64,000 nt of DNA. It comes from Sporosarcina luteola. GTDB lineage: Bacteria; Bacillota; Bacilli; Bacillales_A; Planococcaceae. The notes beneath the pieces were generated by a model that had not been told where the DNA came from, ran no database searches, and saw nothing but the letters and a program-made list of their open reading frames with translations. The translations under genes and the position numbers were made by a program. The stretch spans positions 1,488,001-1,552,000 of the forward strand of contig NZ_JAMBNV010000001.1 of the NCBI RefSeq assembly GCF_023715245.1, given 5' to 3'. This document shows, piece by piece, positions 25,475-33,679 of the stretch (position 1 is the first letter of the stretch; the number at the start of each line of letters is the position of its first letter).

Positions 25475-26083
25475 TTGGATACATATGAAGGACTTGCTAG
25501 AACAGTACAAATAAATAATGAAAACTGCTTATTGAACTATGATGATTCATTAGAGCACGTAGGCACAGGAAGGAGTGCATTTGTATTTAGGATAAAGTCG
25601 ACGATGAAAGCGATGAAAGTGTATTTCCCCGCTTTTTCCCATATAGCAAAGGAGGAGGCGGAAATTTATGGACAACTTCAAGATATAGTTTATTATCCTT
25701 CCGTCTATGCATCAGGTACGAATTTTATCGTAATAGATTACATTGAGGGCGATACACTTTTTGACTGTTTAGTCCAAGGGACAGTCGTTAAGTCTACACA
25801 CATAGTAGAAATCGACCGAGCACTTTCATTGGCAACTGCCAGAGGTCTTAATCCTTCCGATATTCACTTGCGAAATATTTTCATCACTACTGAAGATAAA
25901 ATAAAGATTATTGATGTTGCGCGTTTTAGACAAAAGAAAAACTGCAGACAATGGGGAAACCTGAAAAGGGCGTACAGACAGGTATATTGCAAGCGGCTTT
26001 TCCCCAAGAGAATTCCCGCCGCTCTCTTAAGTGCGGTTGCTTGGATATATAAAAAAGACTGGATACCTTCTTACCGGATATGA
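25475..26083 (+). CDS. Small Ser/Thr protein kinase-like protein
   Basis: A 202-residue soluble protein with a compact eukaryotic-type kinase fold, similar to the YrzF/YbdM group. Visible elements are a Gly-rich loop (GTGRSAFVF, about 31-39), the Lys of AMKVYF, the Glu of EEAEIYGQL, the hinge IDYIEGDTL, a catalytic loop SDIHLRNIF with Asp and Asn at the right spacing, and IIDVAR in place of DFG. All core residues are therefore present despite the unusual loop. It starts at TTG 25475 after GGAGG. A terminator-like hairpin stands in front, and a VanW gene follows 144 bases later. Confidence 0.78.
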   Translation: MDTYEGLARTVQINNENCLLNYDDSLEHVGTGRSAFVFRIKSTMKAMKVYFPAFSHIAKEEAEIYGQLQDIVYYPSVYASGTNFIVIDYIEGDTLFDCLVQGTVVKSTHIVEIDRALSLATARGLNPSDIHLRNIFITTEDKIKIIDVARFRQKKNCRQWGNLKRAYRQVYCKRLFPKRIPAALLSAVAWIYKKDWIPSYRI

Positions 26084-26227
26084 ACATTATTCTGATTGAT
26101 AACGCCGGATTTCATTCAAAATAAAATCGGTGTCCTCTAAATATATTCTTCGTTTGAGCAGGATAAAAACAAATGTATGATGAATAAAGTAGAGAAGTGG
26201 CCACGAAAAGTACAAGGGGAGAAAAAA

Positions 26228-27043
26228 GTGAGATTCTCTGAGATTCATCCTTTTATTTATTACGTAAGAATTGAGCAAAAAAGATTTTTTCGTTTCATGA
26301 AAAACGTTAAGAACAGAAAACGATTTGCAAAGAGTAAAGCTGAAGTAGATTTCCACTATACATGTAAAAAACATCAATCGTTATTGCGTAGAAGGCTGGG
26401 AGATAGCGATCCGATCTTACAGGAAAATAAAATCGTGAATCTCACTATCGCGGCAAAAAGGATTGACGGAGTCATCATTCGACCAGGCGAAGTTTTTTCA
26501 TTCTGGGGATTGGTCGGTAGGGCTACAAGGAAAAAAGGGTATATTGAAGGGATGCAGCTTTCGAGGGGAGAAGTGAAGACAGGTGTGGGTGGCGGCATTT
26601 GTCAGTTAGCAAACCTTCTCTATTGGATGGTGTTGCACACGCCGATGACCGTAGTGGAAAGGCATCATCATAGCTTTGATCCTTTTCCTGACGAAGGGAG
26701 GGTCCTTCCTTTTGGCAGCGGTGCCAGCGTATTTTACAATTATGTAGATTTCCGCTTCAAGAATACTACCGAATCTGCTTTTCAAATCCGTGTTTGGTTG
26801 ACTGATCGTCACTTGAAAGGTGCTATATATTCCAATAAGGATATTGGAGTAAGTTACCACATAGAAGAAAGGGCACACCAATTTTACAAGAGAGACGGTA
26901 ATACTTTTAGACAGAATGAAATATGGAGATGGACTGTCGATAAACGGACAGGGGAATATATGCACGAAGAACTGTTAATAAAAAATGATTCGGAAGTGAA
27001 ATATGAAGTGATAGAAAGACAGCTCGTTAATGTAAATGATTGA
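26228..27043 (+). CDS. VanW-family protein
   Basis: A 271-residue protein of the VanW family, named from the vancomycin-resistance B cluster but widespread in Firmicutes without a fixed role. The core reads RPGEVFSFWGLVGRATRKKGY, then GVGGGICQLANLLYWM and VERHHHSFDPFPDEGR. The three-His stretch and Cys are conserved in the family. No signal peptide is evident. The GTG at 26228 follows AAGGGGAG; the longer ATG frame to 26177 has a poor site. No van ligase or sensor genes are present, so resistance is not implied. Confidence 0.85.
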   Translation: MRFSEIHPFIYYVRIEQKRFFRFMKNVKNRKRFAKSKAEVDFHYTCKKHQSLLRRRLGDSDPILQENKIVNLTIAAKRIDGVIIRPGEVFSFWGLVGRATRKKGYIEGMQLSRGEVKTGVGGGICQLANLLYWMVLHTPMTVVERHHHSFDPFPDEGRVLPFGSGASVFYNYVDFRFKNTTESAFQIRVWLTDRHLKGAIYSNKDIGVSYHIEERAHQFYKRDGNTFRQNEIWRWTVDKRTGEYMHEELLIKNDSEVKYEVIERQLVNVND

Positions 27044-27056
27044 TTCGGGAGAAAAA

Positions 27057-27082
27057 GCCAGGCGGGTAATCACCCTCCTGGC
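27057..27082 (-). terminator. Terminator of the yxcD-like unit
   Basis: Stem GCCAGG/CCTGGC extended inside by GGGT/ACCC; the minus-strand copy ends in five T residues. Confidence 0.75.
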
Positions 27083-27098
27083 CGAAAGTCAGATCCTA

Positions 27099-27389
27099 TC
27101 ATTGAATTGTTGCAATAATACCTTCTTCTCTGTCCAATAACAATTTGATACCCGCTGCATAAGGATCTCCGTTTAAAACTTCTTCAATCCAATAACGGAT
27201 TGCCTGGATGATGTCGAATGAACCGAGGACTTGTATTTGACCGTTATATTCCAGTTCTGCGGAAAAGCCTTCATCATCGTCGTAGACAAGCTCGACTTCG
27301 ATTTCTTCCGGGGGAATTTTATGTTTTTGTGAATGATCAATGCAAATTGCATTTACAATATCCTGTTCGGACATCATTAATTCTGCCAT
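27099..27389 (-). CDS. YxcD-family protein (DUF2653)
   Basis: A 96-residue acidic soluble protein (MSEQDIVNAICIDHSQKHKI, then IEVELVYDDDEGFSAELE), matching the YxcD/DUF2653 family of Bacillales with no known function. Its start overlaps the stop of the preceding signal-peptide gene by 13 bases, so the two are translationally coupled. ATGs at codons 5 and 6 are alternatives. A terminator lies just downstream. Confidence 0.75.
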   Translation of the reverse strand: MAELMMSEQDIVNAICIDHSQKHKIPPEEIEVELVYDDDEGFSAELEYNGQIQVLGSFDIIQAIRYWIEEVLNGDPYAAGIKLLLDREEGIIATIQ

Positions 27390-27814
27390 GGATTAGCTTT
27401 CTCTCTTCTTGCTTTAAGGAGAGAGAAAACTCTCCGAATTAAGCTAATGATGAAGATTATTGCCAACATATTGATCAGAAAACCTAATACTGAACCTAAT
27501 ATGCCCATATTGGCGAAAAGACTTCCAAATAGAAGACCTGCAATCCCACCGACAAATAACCCGCGCATGAGACCTCCGGAGAAGAACCCGCCTTTTGAAG
27601 ATTGGCTATTAGGAGATTTGGCAAAGGATGTATCGTCTTCCTGCTTCTTATCCACTTTCGGTTTTGATATGTTGTTCTGACTAGGGTTAAAGCTTTTCTT
27701 GCCTGATTTATATCTTTTCGCTTCAACAGTAGTAGCATGATCATTCAGTATAAAGCTACCGATTGGTGACATGACTATTGTCAAAGCAAGTAACGCAGAT
27801 AGTAATTTCTTCAA
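27377..27814 (-). CDS. Exported or membrane protein with Gly-rich segment (Tim44-like N-terminal type)
   Basis: A 145-residue protein. The N-terminus MKKLLSALLALTIVMSPIGS is a signal peptide or first helix, followed by a polar Lys/Ser/Asn-rich linker (about 30-70). Then comes a Gly-rich hydrophobic block with FFSGGLMRGLFVGGIAG and a second helix near 110-130. Such GG(L/F)xxG blocks occur in bacterial proteins labelled Tim44-like, but the Tim44 domain itself is not present. The TTG at 27814 is 8 bases from GGAGG. It forms an operon with the yxcD-like gene. Confidence 0.7.
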   Translation of the reverse strand: MKKLLSALLALTIVMSPIGSFILNDHATTVEAKRYKSGKKSFNPSQNNISKPKVDKKQEDDTSFAKSPNSQSSKGGFFSGGLMRGLFVGGIAGLLFGSLFANMGILGSVLGFLINMLAIIFIISLIRRVFSLLKARREKANPWQN

Positions 27815-27906
27815 TCCATAAACCTCCATCAATATGTAAAATTCATCACTGTACAATTATAAGTAAAAAGTATATTGATGGCAAACAATCGGTTGTTTCG
27901 GTTTTA

Positions 27907-27943
27907 GGAAGAATGCAGATCATATTTGATCATGCATTCTTCC
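27907..27943. terminator. Strong hairpin between the DUF1540 and signal-peptide genes
   Basis: Arms GGAAGAATGCA/TGCATTCTTCC with inner arms GATCA/TGATC and a TATT loop form an almost continuous stem. There is no clear T-run on either side, so it could be a processing or stability element rather than a true terminator of the DUF1540 gene. Confidence 0.55.
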
Positions 27944-27950
27944 CATTCAC

Positions 27951-28106
27951 TTACTCCTCTGGTTTAAACGTTTTGCAATTAGTATCTTCACTATCGTCTG
28001 CCTGATCACCGATTTCACTGACGACGTATATGACTTCGGCATGACAATTATTTCCTTCTCCCCAATATGTGCAGTTATTCACTTCACATAATATTTTCTG
28101 AGTCAT
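27951..28106 (-). CDS. DUF1540-family small Cys-rich protein
   Basis: A 51-residue protein with the DUF1540 layout: CEVNNCTYWGEGNNCHAEVIYV near the N-terminus and a last Cys in NCKTF. The four Cys probably bind a metal ion. Members are small Firmicute proteins without known function; some are linked to sporulation. The ATG at 28106 directly follows GGAGGTGATAGG; the longer frame to 28145 runs through that site. It stands alone with a strong hairpin behind it. Confidence 0.8.
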   Translation of the reverse strand: MTQKILCEVNNCTYWGEGNNCHAEVIYVVSEIGDQADDSEDTNCKTFKPEE

Positions 28107-28209
28107 CCTATCACCTCCGTATCCGTAGCCTTCCACCAAATCCACGAATAATGCTTACCTGTATTTGAGCATTGTAAGTGATAAAATGACATAAAGAGGA
28201 GGGGTTTTA

Positions 28210-29517
28210 TTGAAGCGTCTAACTGATCATCTAATCGTCATATCTTTCGACTGTTTATCCTCTTTGGATATGCCTTTACTGGAAACATTGCCGAACTTCC
28301 GGAAGCTATTATCAGGAGCAGCCAAATGCAAACAAGTCAATACGATATATCCATCTGTTACTTACTCATGCCATACATCGATAATTACTGGAAATTACCC
28401 GATTCAACACCGAATAACAACGAATACATTGCTGCAACCGGGTAAAAAATCGCCGGATTGGTATTGGCAAAGAAGAAATATAAAAGGTACGACATTATTT
28501 GATGAGGCAAATAAGGCTGGTATGAAAACGGCGGCTTTGCTATGGCCGGTCACTGCCAGGGCTAACATTGATTTTCATATACCAGAAATCTTCGCTAACC
28601 GGCCTTGGCATTCCCAAGTTGTAGTATCACTTGTCAACGGCAGTTTGCTTTATACGATCCGCATGAATCAGCTCTATGGGCATATGCGAAAGGGGATTCA
28701 GCAACCGTGGCTCGATGATTTTGTTACAGCCGCTGCAGTACATACCATTACGTCAAAGAAACCCGATCTACTACTAATCCATTTAGTCGATCTCGATTTC
28801 CAAAGGCACATCCATGGATTTGCTTCAAAGGAGGCAGATGAGGCTTTACGCCGACATGATGAAAGATTAGGTGATGTCTTTCAGGCATTAGAAGAGAGTG
28901 GAATCGCCGAAAAATCGACCATCGTCGCTCTTGGTGATCATAGTTCCATTGATATATCGAAGGTGATCAAGTTAAATGTTTTATTGGAAGAAAGCGGGCT
29001 CATCAAAGTGAATAAAAAAGGACAAGTGAAAAGTTGGAGGGCGTTTTGCAAAAGTAATGATGGGTCGGCGTACATTTATTTGAATGATCCTGAAGATAGA
29101 CATGCCGAAGAAAAAGTTCAAGCAATTTTGCATTCGATGATGAGGAATCCGGAAAATGGTATAGAGTTCGTTTTATCAGGAAAGGAAGCAAGTGAGACAG
29201 GAGCAGATAACGAAGCTGATTTCATGCTTGAAGCACGTGCAGGTTTTTATTTCACAGAAGAGCTCGATGGGGAAGCGTTTAGTGAAATTACTGAGGAAGA
29301 TCTCGCAGTTGGTAGATATTCAAAGGCGGTATACGGGTATTCACCACTTAAGCCGGATTATGAGACTGTATTTATCGCTAAAGGGAGCGGGATAACTCCT
29401 GATGTTGAAATTCCAACTATGAGCTTGGTCGATGAAGGACCTACGTTTGCTAGAATTTTAGGACTAGATTTAGGAGAAACGGATGGAAGAATTTTGCATG
29501 AAATTCTCGAAAGCTGA
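28210..29517 (+). CDS. Alkaline-phosphatase-superfamily phosphodiesterase/pyrophosphatase
   Basis: A 435-residue metal-dependent hydrolase of the nucleotide pyrophosphatase/phosphodiesterase type. Metal-binding Asp is in VISFDCLSS near residue 14. The nucleophile Thr lies in YPSVTYSCHTSIITGNYP near residue 51. Later ligands are in HLVDLDFQRHIHG and ALGDHSSIDI. No signal peptide is seen, so it is probably cytosolic. It starts at TTG 28210 after GAGGAGGGG. The natural substrate is unknown. It converges on the S1C protease gene. Confidence 0.88.
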   Translation: MKRLTDHLIVISFDCLSSLDMPLLETLPNFRKLLSGAAKCKQVNTIYPSVTYSCHTSIITGNYPIQHRITTNTLLQPGKKSPDWYWQRRNIKGTTLFDEANKAGMKTAALLWPVTARANIDFHIPEIFANRPWHSQVVVSLVNGSLLYTIRMNQLYGHMRKGIQQPWLDDFVTAAAVHTITSKKPDLLLIHLVDLDFQRHIHGFASKEADEALRRHDERLGDVFQALEESGIAEKSTIVALGDHSSIDISKVIKLNVLLEESGLIKVNKKGQVKSWRAFCKSNDGSAYIYLNDPEDRHAEEKVQAILHSMMRNPENGIEFVLSGKEASETGADNEADFMLEARAGFYFTEELDGEAFSEITEEDLAVGRYSKAVYGYSPLKPDYETVFIAKGSGITPDVEIPTMSLVDEGPTFARILGLDLGETDGRILHEILES

Positions 29518-29520
29518 GAA

Positions 29521-29556
29521 TACCCGGAAATGGTTGATTCATTCCCGGGTTTCTTC
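29521..29556 (+). terminator. Terminator of the phosphodiesterase gene
   Basis: Stem ACCCGG..AATG/CATT..CCGGGT followed by TTTCTTCTT on the plus strand. It overlaps the 3' end of the convergent protease gene. Confidence 0.7.
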
Positions 29557-30369
29557 TTCGTCTGAGAGATTTTCATGTAGCAATGATACAGGAATAAACA
29601 AACCGACCTTGCCATGTTCCTTATGATCCATTGTAGCAAAAATGATACCGATAACTTTTCCGTCTTCATTTAATACAGGGCTCCCGCTATTTCCTCGATA
29701 GACAGGTGCTTTGATCATCATTACTTCATCTGACCAACCGGTAAGCTTTATCGGTGCCAAAATGGAACCTTCATTTGCAATCCCTTTGAAGCTTAGTGGA
29801 TTTCCGATAAAGGTAAGTGGGTCATTATTGTCCATCTTGCTGGAATGATCTATTTCGAGGAAGGGAAGCTCGCTGCCGTGTACTTCAAGTACCGCCACAT
29901 CAATAGTTGGAAAGGTTTCTTTTACGGTAGCTTCATATCTTCCGTCATCAGGGAAAACAACCGATACCGATCGGTTTTCTTCCACGACATGATAGTTGGT
30001 GAGGATGGTTCCATCGCTTGAAACGGAGAAGCCAGTTCCTTTACCATCTTCAGTTACGACAACGACTACGGATTTTTTAAACTCTGCGATATCCTCACTT
30101 TTGGATAATGAAGCAGACGTCATTAGAAAATCAATTGCCGGAATCGAAAAGATCTGAAAAAGTCCTGCGAATGTGCTAAGAAAGAGCATAATTGATAGCA
30201 GCCAGATGAACGACTTCGGGATTTCTTTCTTTGGAATCGCATCATCCTGCTGTTGCATTAAGGCTTCCTGTTGTGCCTGCAAAACAAGTAGATGCATTTC
30301 TTCTTCGCTCAACTCTTCAGCGTATTGTTCGTCATTTTCCGTATGTTCATCATTCTTTTCAACTGTCAT
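29539..30369 (-). CDS. Membrane-anchored S1C (HtrA/Deg-like) serine protease without PDZ domain
   Basis: A 276-residue protein: an acidic, Gln-rich cytosolic N-terminus (about 1-50), one membrane helix (53-75), and an outside trypsin-like domain. The triad is visible as His127 in TNYHVV, Asp157 in TIDVAV and Ser228 in YRGNSGSPV. HtrA proteins normally carry a PDZ domain after the protease; here the chain ends directly after it. It probably handles damaged or signalling proteins at the membrane surface. It starts at ATG 30369. Confidence 0.88.
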   Translation of the reverse strand: MTVEKNDEHTENDEQYAEELSEEEMHLLVLQAQQEALMQQQDDAIPKKEIPKSFIWLLSIMLFLSTFAGLFQIFSIPAIDFLMTSASLSKSEDIAEFKKSVVVVVTEDGKGTGFSVSSDGTILTNYHVVEENRSVSVVFPDDGRYEATVKETFPTIDVAVLEVHGSELPFLEIDHSSKMDNNDPLTFIGNPLSFKGIANEGSILAPIKLTGWSDEVMMIKAPVYRGNSGSPVLNEDGKVIGIIFATMDHKEHGKVGLFIPVSLLHENLSDEEETRE

Positions 30370-30496
30370 TTGGCGTCACTTCCCCTACTCACATGTTTGT
30401 ACATTACTACTAGTATAGCAGTGAATCGTGATGTGCATATAATGGCACAAACTAGTAAGGAACTCCATATGTATAGAGGTGAAAGGGGAGACCAGC

Positions 30497-30799
30497 TTGG
30501 TAACATTGACACCAATACTTATCGGAGGGTATTCGTTTACAGCAGTAACTGTCCGTTTGCCGAAAACAACCTTATTGACCGTGTCGAATGAAAAAGGCTA
30601 TATCATGTGCGGCGCCTTGGATGTAGGACTGCTGAATAATGTTTTAGCAGATCGTAAAATAGTCGCCGGAAGGGCTGTCGGGGTAAAAACAATTGAGCAA
30701 TTACTGAAAGCGCCGCTTGAATCGGTTACATTAGAAGCAGAGGCACTAGGTATTCACACTGGAATGATTGGAGGAGAAGCATTGTTGAAAATGCGCTAA
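30497..30799 (+). CDS. yunC: YunC-family protein (DUF1805)
   Basis: A 100-residue soluble protein nearly identical in layout to B. subtilis YunC: LTPILIGGYSFTAVTVRLPK, then GYIMCGALDVGLLN and DRKIVAGRAVGVKTIEQLL. The function is not established. The TTG at 30497 is 8 bases from GGGGAG and gives the usual length; GTG 30479 would place the site inside the gene. Its stop codon forms part of a perfect 24-bp inverted repeat shared with the convergent Asn-rich gene. Confidence 0.88.
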   Translation: MVTLTPILIGGYSFTAVTVRLPKTTLLTVSNEKGYIMCGALDVGLLNNVLADRKIVAGRAVGVKTIEQLLKAPLESVTLEAEALGIHTGMIGGEALLKMR

Positions 30800-30845
30800 T
30801 GATAAAAAGCCCCGTATCGCGAATGCGATACGGGGCTTTTTATCA

Positions 30846-30848
<3 letters not shown>
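30797..30848. terminator. Perfect bidirectional terminator that contains both stop codons
   Basis: Two perfect 24-base arms (30797-30820 and 30825-30848) around a GAAT loop. The core GCCCCGTATCGC/GCGATACGGGGC is flanked by A5/T5 runs. The outer ends are TAA of the yunC-like gene and the TAA of the convergent Asn-rich gene. Confidence 0.95.
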
Positions 30849-31058
<210 letters not shown>

Positions 31059-31115
31059 GTGTAAGACATCTCCTTCAGATTTTTTGTTAAGTGAAATGAA
31101 TTCACTTACATGATG

Positions 31116-31144
31116 TATGATGTCCCTTCAACATAAAAATATCC
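31116..31144 (-). promoter_or_regulatory. SigG-like promoter in front of the Asn-rich gene
   Basis: Minus strand GGATA (31144-31140), a 17-base spacer and CATCATA (31122-31116). The forespore SigG consensus is GMATR-N17/18-CATWMTA, so each box has one mismatch. Confidence 0.45.
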
Positions 31145-31160
31145 GTTTCCTTTTTTTTGT

Positions 31161-31322
31161 CTAAGTAAAAACCATCACCCAATATGGATGATGGTTGTCG
31201 TTAGATATAATAAAAGCCGCCTTTGCCGTATCGTTAATCATGAAAGTTTTAAACCACCACTCCTCAAAGTGGGTGTTCGCAAGGACGATCCTGTCCGTCC
31301 TGATTGATAATGAATCAGGCAT
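31161..31322 (-). CDS. Possible 53-aa protein, or structured RNA
   Basis: A 54-codon frame starting at ATG 31322 reads MPDSLSIRTDRIVLANTH, continues FEEWWFKTFMIND and ends WVMVFT. The composition looks like a real protein, but the ribosome site (GGGA, about 13 bases off) is weak. The same DNA forms several hairpins: 31168-31194 (ACCATCACCC/GGATGATGGT), one around CACTCC/AGTGGG near 31255-31275, and a perfect CCTGATT/AATCAGG at 31299-31319. On the minus strand the first ends in a T-run before the stop codon. A structured RNA or decayed element is therefore an equal alternative. It fills the otherwise empty gap 31059-31540. Confidence 0.35.
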   Translation of the reverse strand: MPDSLSIRTDRIVLANTHFEEWWFKTFMINDTAKAAFIISNDNHHPYWVMVFT

Positions 31323-31540
31323 ACCATTCCAGTCCCGATATAAAACTCCCTTTTACAGCTTAAAGGTTAAAACTTAATGTGAATACGAACAATGCAGCTT
31401 ATGTATTTATATTACACGTTAATTTGAAAAATATCAATGAAAATATATTCCAGTCATTTTTCCGTCGGAATGTTATCTGTTTGTTTCAGTCGGTTACAGG
31501 GAAAGATATGGAGGAATTCCATTGAAGGAGAGTGATTCCG

Positions 31541-32593
31541 GTGAATCGAATATTTACTCTGCTTGTGTTCATCGGTGTACCGCTAATCATTATTGGTTCG
31601 ATTATGGACTGGCCGGATATTCCGATATTCATCATTAGTTGTGTTAGCATCATCGCGCTTGCAGGATTTATTGGGAGAGCTACAGAAAGCCTTGCGATTG
31701 TTAGCGGTCCGAGAGTCGGCGGATTATTAAACGCAACATTCGGCAATGCTGTCGAATTGATCATTTCCATTTTTACACTGAAAGCAGGCTTAATAGGGAT
31801 TGTATTAGCCTCTTTAACCGGATCGGTTCTTGGGAATCTTTTACTCGTACTGGGCGTGTCGTTTTTTGCAGGAGGCATTAAATTCAAAACGCAAAAATTC
31901 GGTATCCACGACGCTAGGTACAATTCGGGATTACTGATCTTCGCGGTCATTGTAGCGTTTGTCATTCCTGAGATATTCACACAAACAATGGATCAGACGA
32001 ATACAATTTCGTTAAGTATTGGCATTTCCATCATATTGATCACTTTATATCTTGCGGGCCTGTTTTTCAAGCTTGTTACTCACAGAGGCGTTTTTTCATC
32101 GGCAGATACAGAGAGGCAAGAAGAGGAGACTCCTGAATGGACTAGAAAGAAATCCATTGTCATATTGCTGTTATCTACAATTGCCGTGGCTTATGTTTCT
32201 GAACAGCTCGTACATACATTCGAGACGCTTGGGGAGAAGTTCGGTTGGTCTGAGTTGTTTATCGGTGTTATTATCGTGGCGATTGTCGGGAATGCGGCAG
32301 AGCATTTTTCCGCCATTACAATGGCAATGAAGAACAGGATGGACGTAGCAGTGGAAATTGCGGTCGGCTCAACTTTGCAAGTTGCAATGTTTGTTGCTCC
32401 GATACTTGTATTAATATCTCTGATGATGCCCGAATCAATGCCACTCGTTTTTACTATACCTGAACTCGTCGCCATGGTCACTGCTACATTTCTTGTCATC
32501 AACCTCTCGAACGACGGCGAGTCCAACTGGTTTGAAGGCCTGACATTGCTAGCCGCTTATCTGATTATCGGCATAGGGTTTTATCTATTATAA
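31541..32593 (+). CDS. Calcium/proton exchanger, CaCA (Cax) family
   Basis: A 350-residue, 11-helix antiporter that exports Ca2+ in exchange for H+, like YfkE of B. subtilis. The two inverted halves each carry the ion-binding motif: GNAVELIISIF near residue 67 and GNAAEHFSAI near residue 248. A charged loop (TERQEEETPEW, about 185) separates the halves. The GTG at 31541 is 10 bases from AAGGAG; the GTG at 31532 abuts that site. It is followed 55 bases later by a DUF948 gene on the same strand. Confidence 0.9.
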   Translation: MNRIFTLLVFIGVPLIIIGSIMDWPDIPIFIISCVSIIALAGFIGRATESLAIVSGPRVGGLLNATFGNAVELIISIFTLKAGLIGIVLASLTGSVLGNLLLVLGVSFFAGGIKFKTQKFGIHDARYNSGLLIFAVIVAFVIPEIFTQTMDQTNTISLSIGISIILITLYLAGLFFKLVTHRGVFSSADTERQEEETPEWTRKKSIVILLLSTIAVAYVSEQLVHTFETLGEKFGWSELFIGVIIVAIVGNAAEHFSAITMAMKNRMDVAVEIAVGSTLQVAMFVAPILVLISLMMPESMPLVFTIPELVAMVTATFLVINLSNDGESNWFEGLTLLAAYLIIGIGFYLL

Positions 32594-32648
32594 TAGAAGA
32601 TGCTTACCAACGAACTAAAAGTGGTATAGACGGACAGGGAGGGATGAC

Positions 32649-33092
32649 ATGATGTTAGTTCAAATCGGCGTTTTTTTAATAGCAATTTCCTTTGCCATTT
32701 TTGCGATCGCTCTGTCGAAATTGCTTCTTCGCGCATCATCAGGCGTCAAGGCAATCCGGACTGCCACAGGAGAAATGGAGTCCAAATTGGACGGAACACT
32801 TCAAGCACTCGAGGGGACATTAGACGAAACGAATAGAACGATTTCGGATATGGACGGAAAATTGAATGCACTTAACAGTGTATTTCTATCTGTGGAGAAA
32901 TTTGGTGGTGCGGCCAACATAGTAGGTGAGGAATTGAATGAATTGACCGAAACGTATGTTGAAAAAGCAGACATGAGTGGTGTAAAACCGTTTATCCGGA
33001 CTATCCAAAGCGCCGAATTTGCAAAAATATTACTGGAATCATGGAAGCGCGGACGGAGTTTATCTGAAACTAGGAAGGAGAGAGCATATTGA
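32649..33092 (+). CDS. DUF948-family membrane protein, paralog 1
   Basis: A 147-residue protein with an N-terminal helix (about 3-28), then a predicted coiled coil with LDGTLQALEGTLDETNRTI and a C-terminal amphipathic part. This is the layout of DUF948 (YtxG-like) general-stress-associated proteins of Bacillales, whose role is unknown. ATG 32649 or 32652 after GGGAGGG. Its stop overlaps the start of paralog 2 (ATTGA), so the two are translationally coupled. Confidence 0.75.
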   Translation: MMLVQIGVFLIAISFAIFAIALSKLLLRASSGVKAIRTATGEMESKLDGTLQALEGTLDETNRTISDMDGKLNALNSVFLSVEKFGGAANIVGEELNELTETYVEKADMSGVKPFIRTIQSAEFAKILLESWKRGRSLSETRKERAY

Positions 33093-33643
33093 GTTTAACC
33101 GGGATTGGTGTTTTATTAATAGGAATAGCATTTCTTATACTATCCATATATCTTGCCAGGGTGCTTAAAAATACGGCTTCCATTTTGGAAGGTGTTGGCC
33201 GCACCGTCGATCATTTGCCAAATCAGCTTGATGATGTCTTACATGAAACAGGAAAGATGATACAAAATTCCAATGATACGTTAGCGGATGTGAATGAAAA
33301 GCTAGGAACGTTGACACCACTCTTCCAGATCGTAGGAGATGTAGGGGAATCGACGAGAAAACTTGCATCATCCGCGAATGACATTGCAGGAGCCGTCAAA
33401 AAGAAGGCGCAATCGGTCGACGAGGAAACGCGCAATAAACGGCTGGATGGATTATATGGAGCATCTGCACTTGTCTATTATGTCATTCGAAACAGCAGGA
33501 ATCATAAAAAAGACTATATGCTGAGGCCATCTCCATCTTCATTATATATATCTGGTGAACAGCGAGTGTTTGACATCGATAGGATGAAAGAGGAAGCGAA
33601 AGAGGCTGCAAGGGAAGGGAAGTACGTAATCAGTGACAAGTAA
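33089..33643 (+). CDS. DUF948-family membrane protein, paralog 2
   Basis: A 184-residue protein starting at TTG 33089 inside the stop of paralog 1. It has an N-terminal helix ending in LARVLKNTASILEGVGRTVDHLPNQLDDV, strikingly similar to paralog 3 (LDGLKQTTDRLPRMVDDL). It also has TPLFQIVGDVGESTRKL, matching SPFFHIIGDTGTATRKL there. The C-terminus is longer, basic and Glu-rich. The similarity shows duplication and inversion within the cluster. It converges with paralog 3 across a shared hairpin. Confidence 0.75.
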   Translation: MSLTGIGVLLIGIAFLILSIYLARVLKNTASILEGVGRTVDHLPNQLDDVLHETGKMIQNSNDTLADVNEKLGTLTPLFQIVGDVGESTRKLASSANDIAGAVKKKAQSVDEETRNKRLDGLYGASALVYYVIRNSRNHKKDYMLRPSPSSLYISGEQRVFDIDRMKEEAKEAAREGKYVISDK

Positions 33644-33644
33644 A

Positions 33645-33679
33645 AGCGATGGAGGATCAATTATCCTCCATCGCTATTT
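33645..33679. terminator. Terminator between the convergent DUF948 pairs
   Basis: Perfect 13-bp stem AGCGATGGAGGAT/ATCCTCCATCGCT with a CAATT loop, then TATTTTAT. It overlaps the last codons of the minus-strand gene. Confidence 0.88.

Noticed and set aside
26228-27043. Vancomycin resistance because of VanW
   Set aside because: VanW-family proteins are widespread without resistance, and no vanR/S/H/A/B/X-type gene is present.
31195-31377. Plus-strand 60-codon frame before the calcium exchanger
   Set aside because: Starts at TTG with no Shine-Dalgarno; the minus-strand frame and hairpins over the same DNA explain its openness at least as well.
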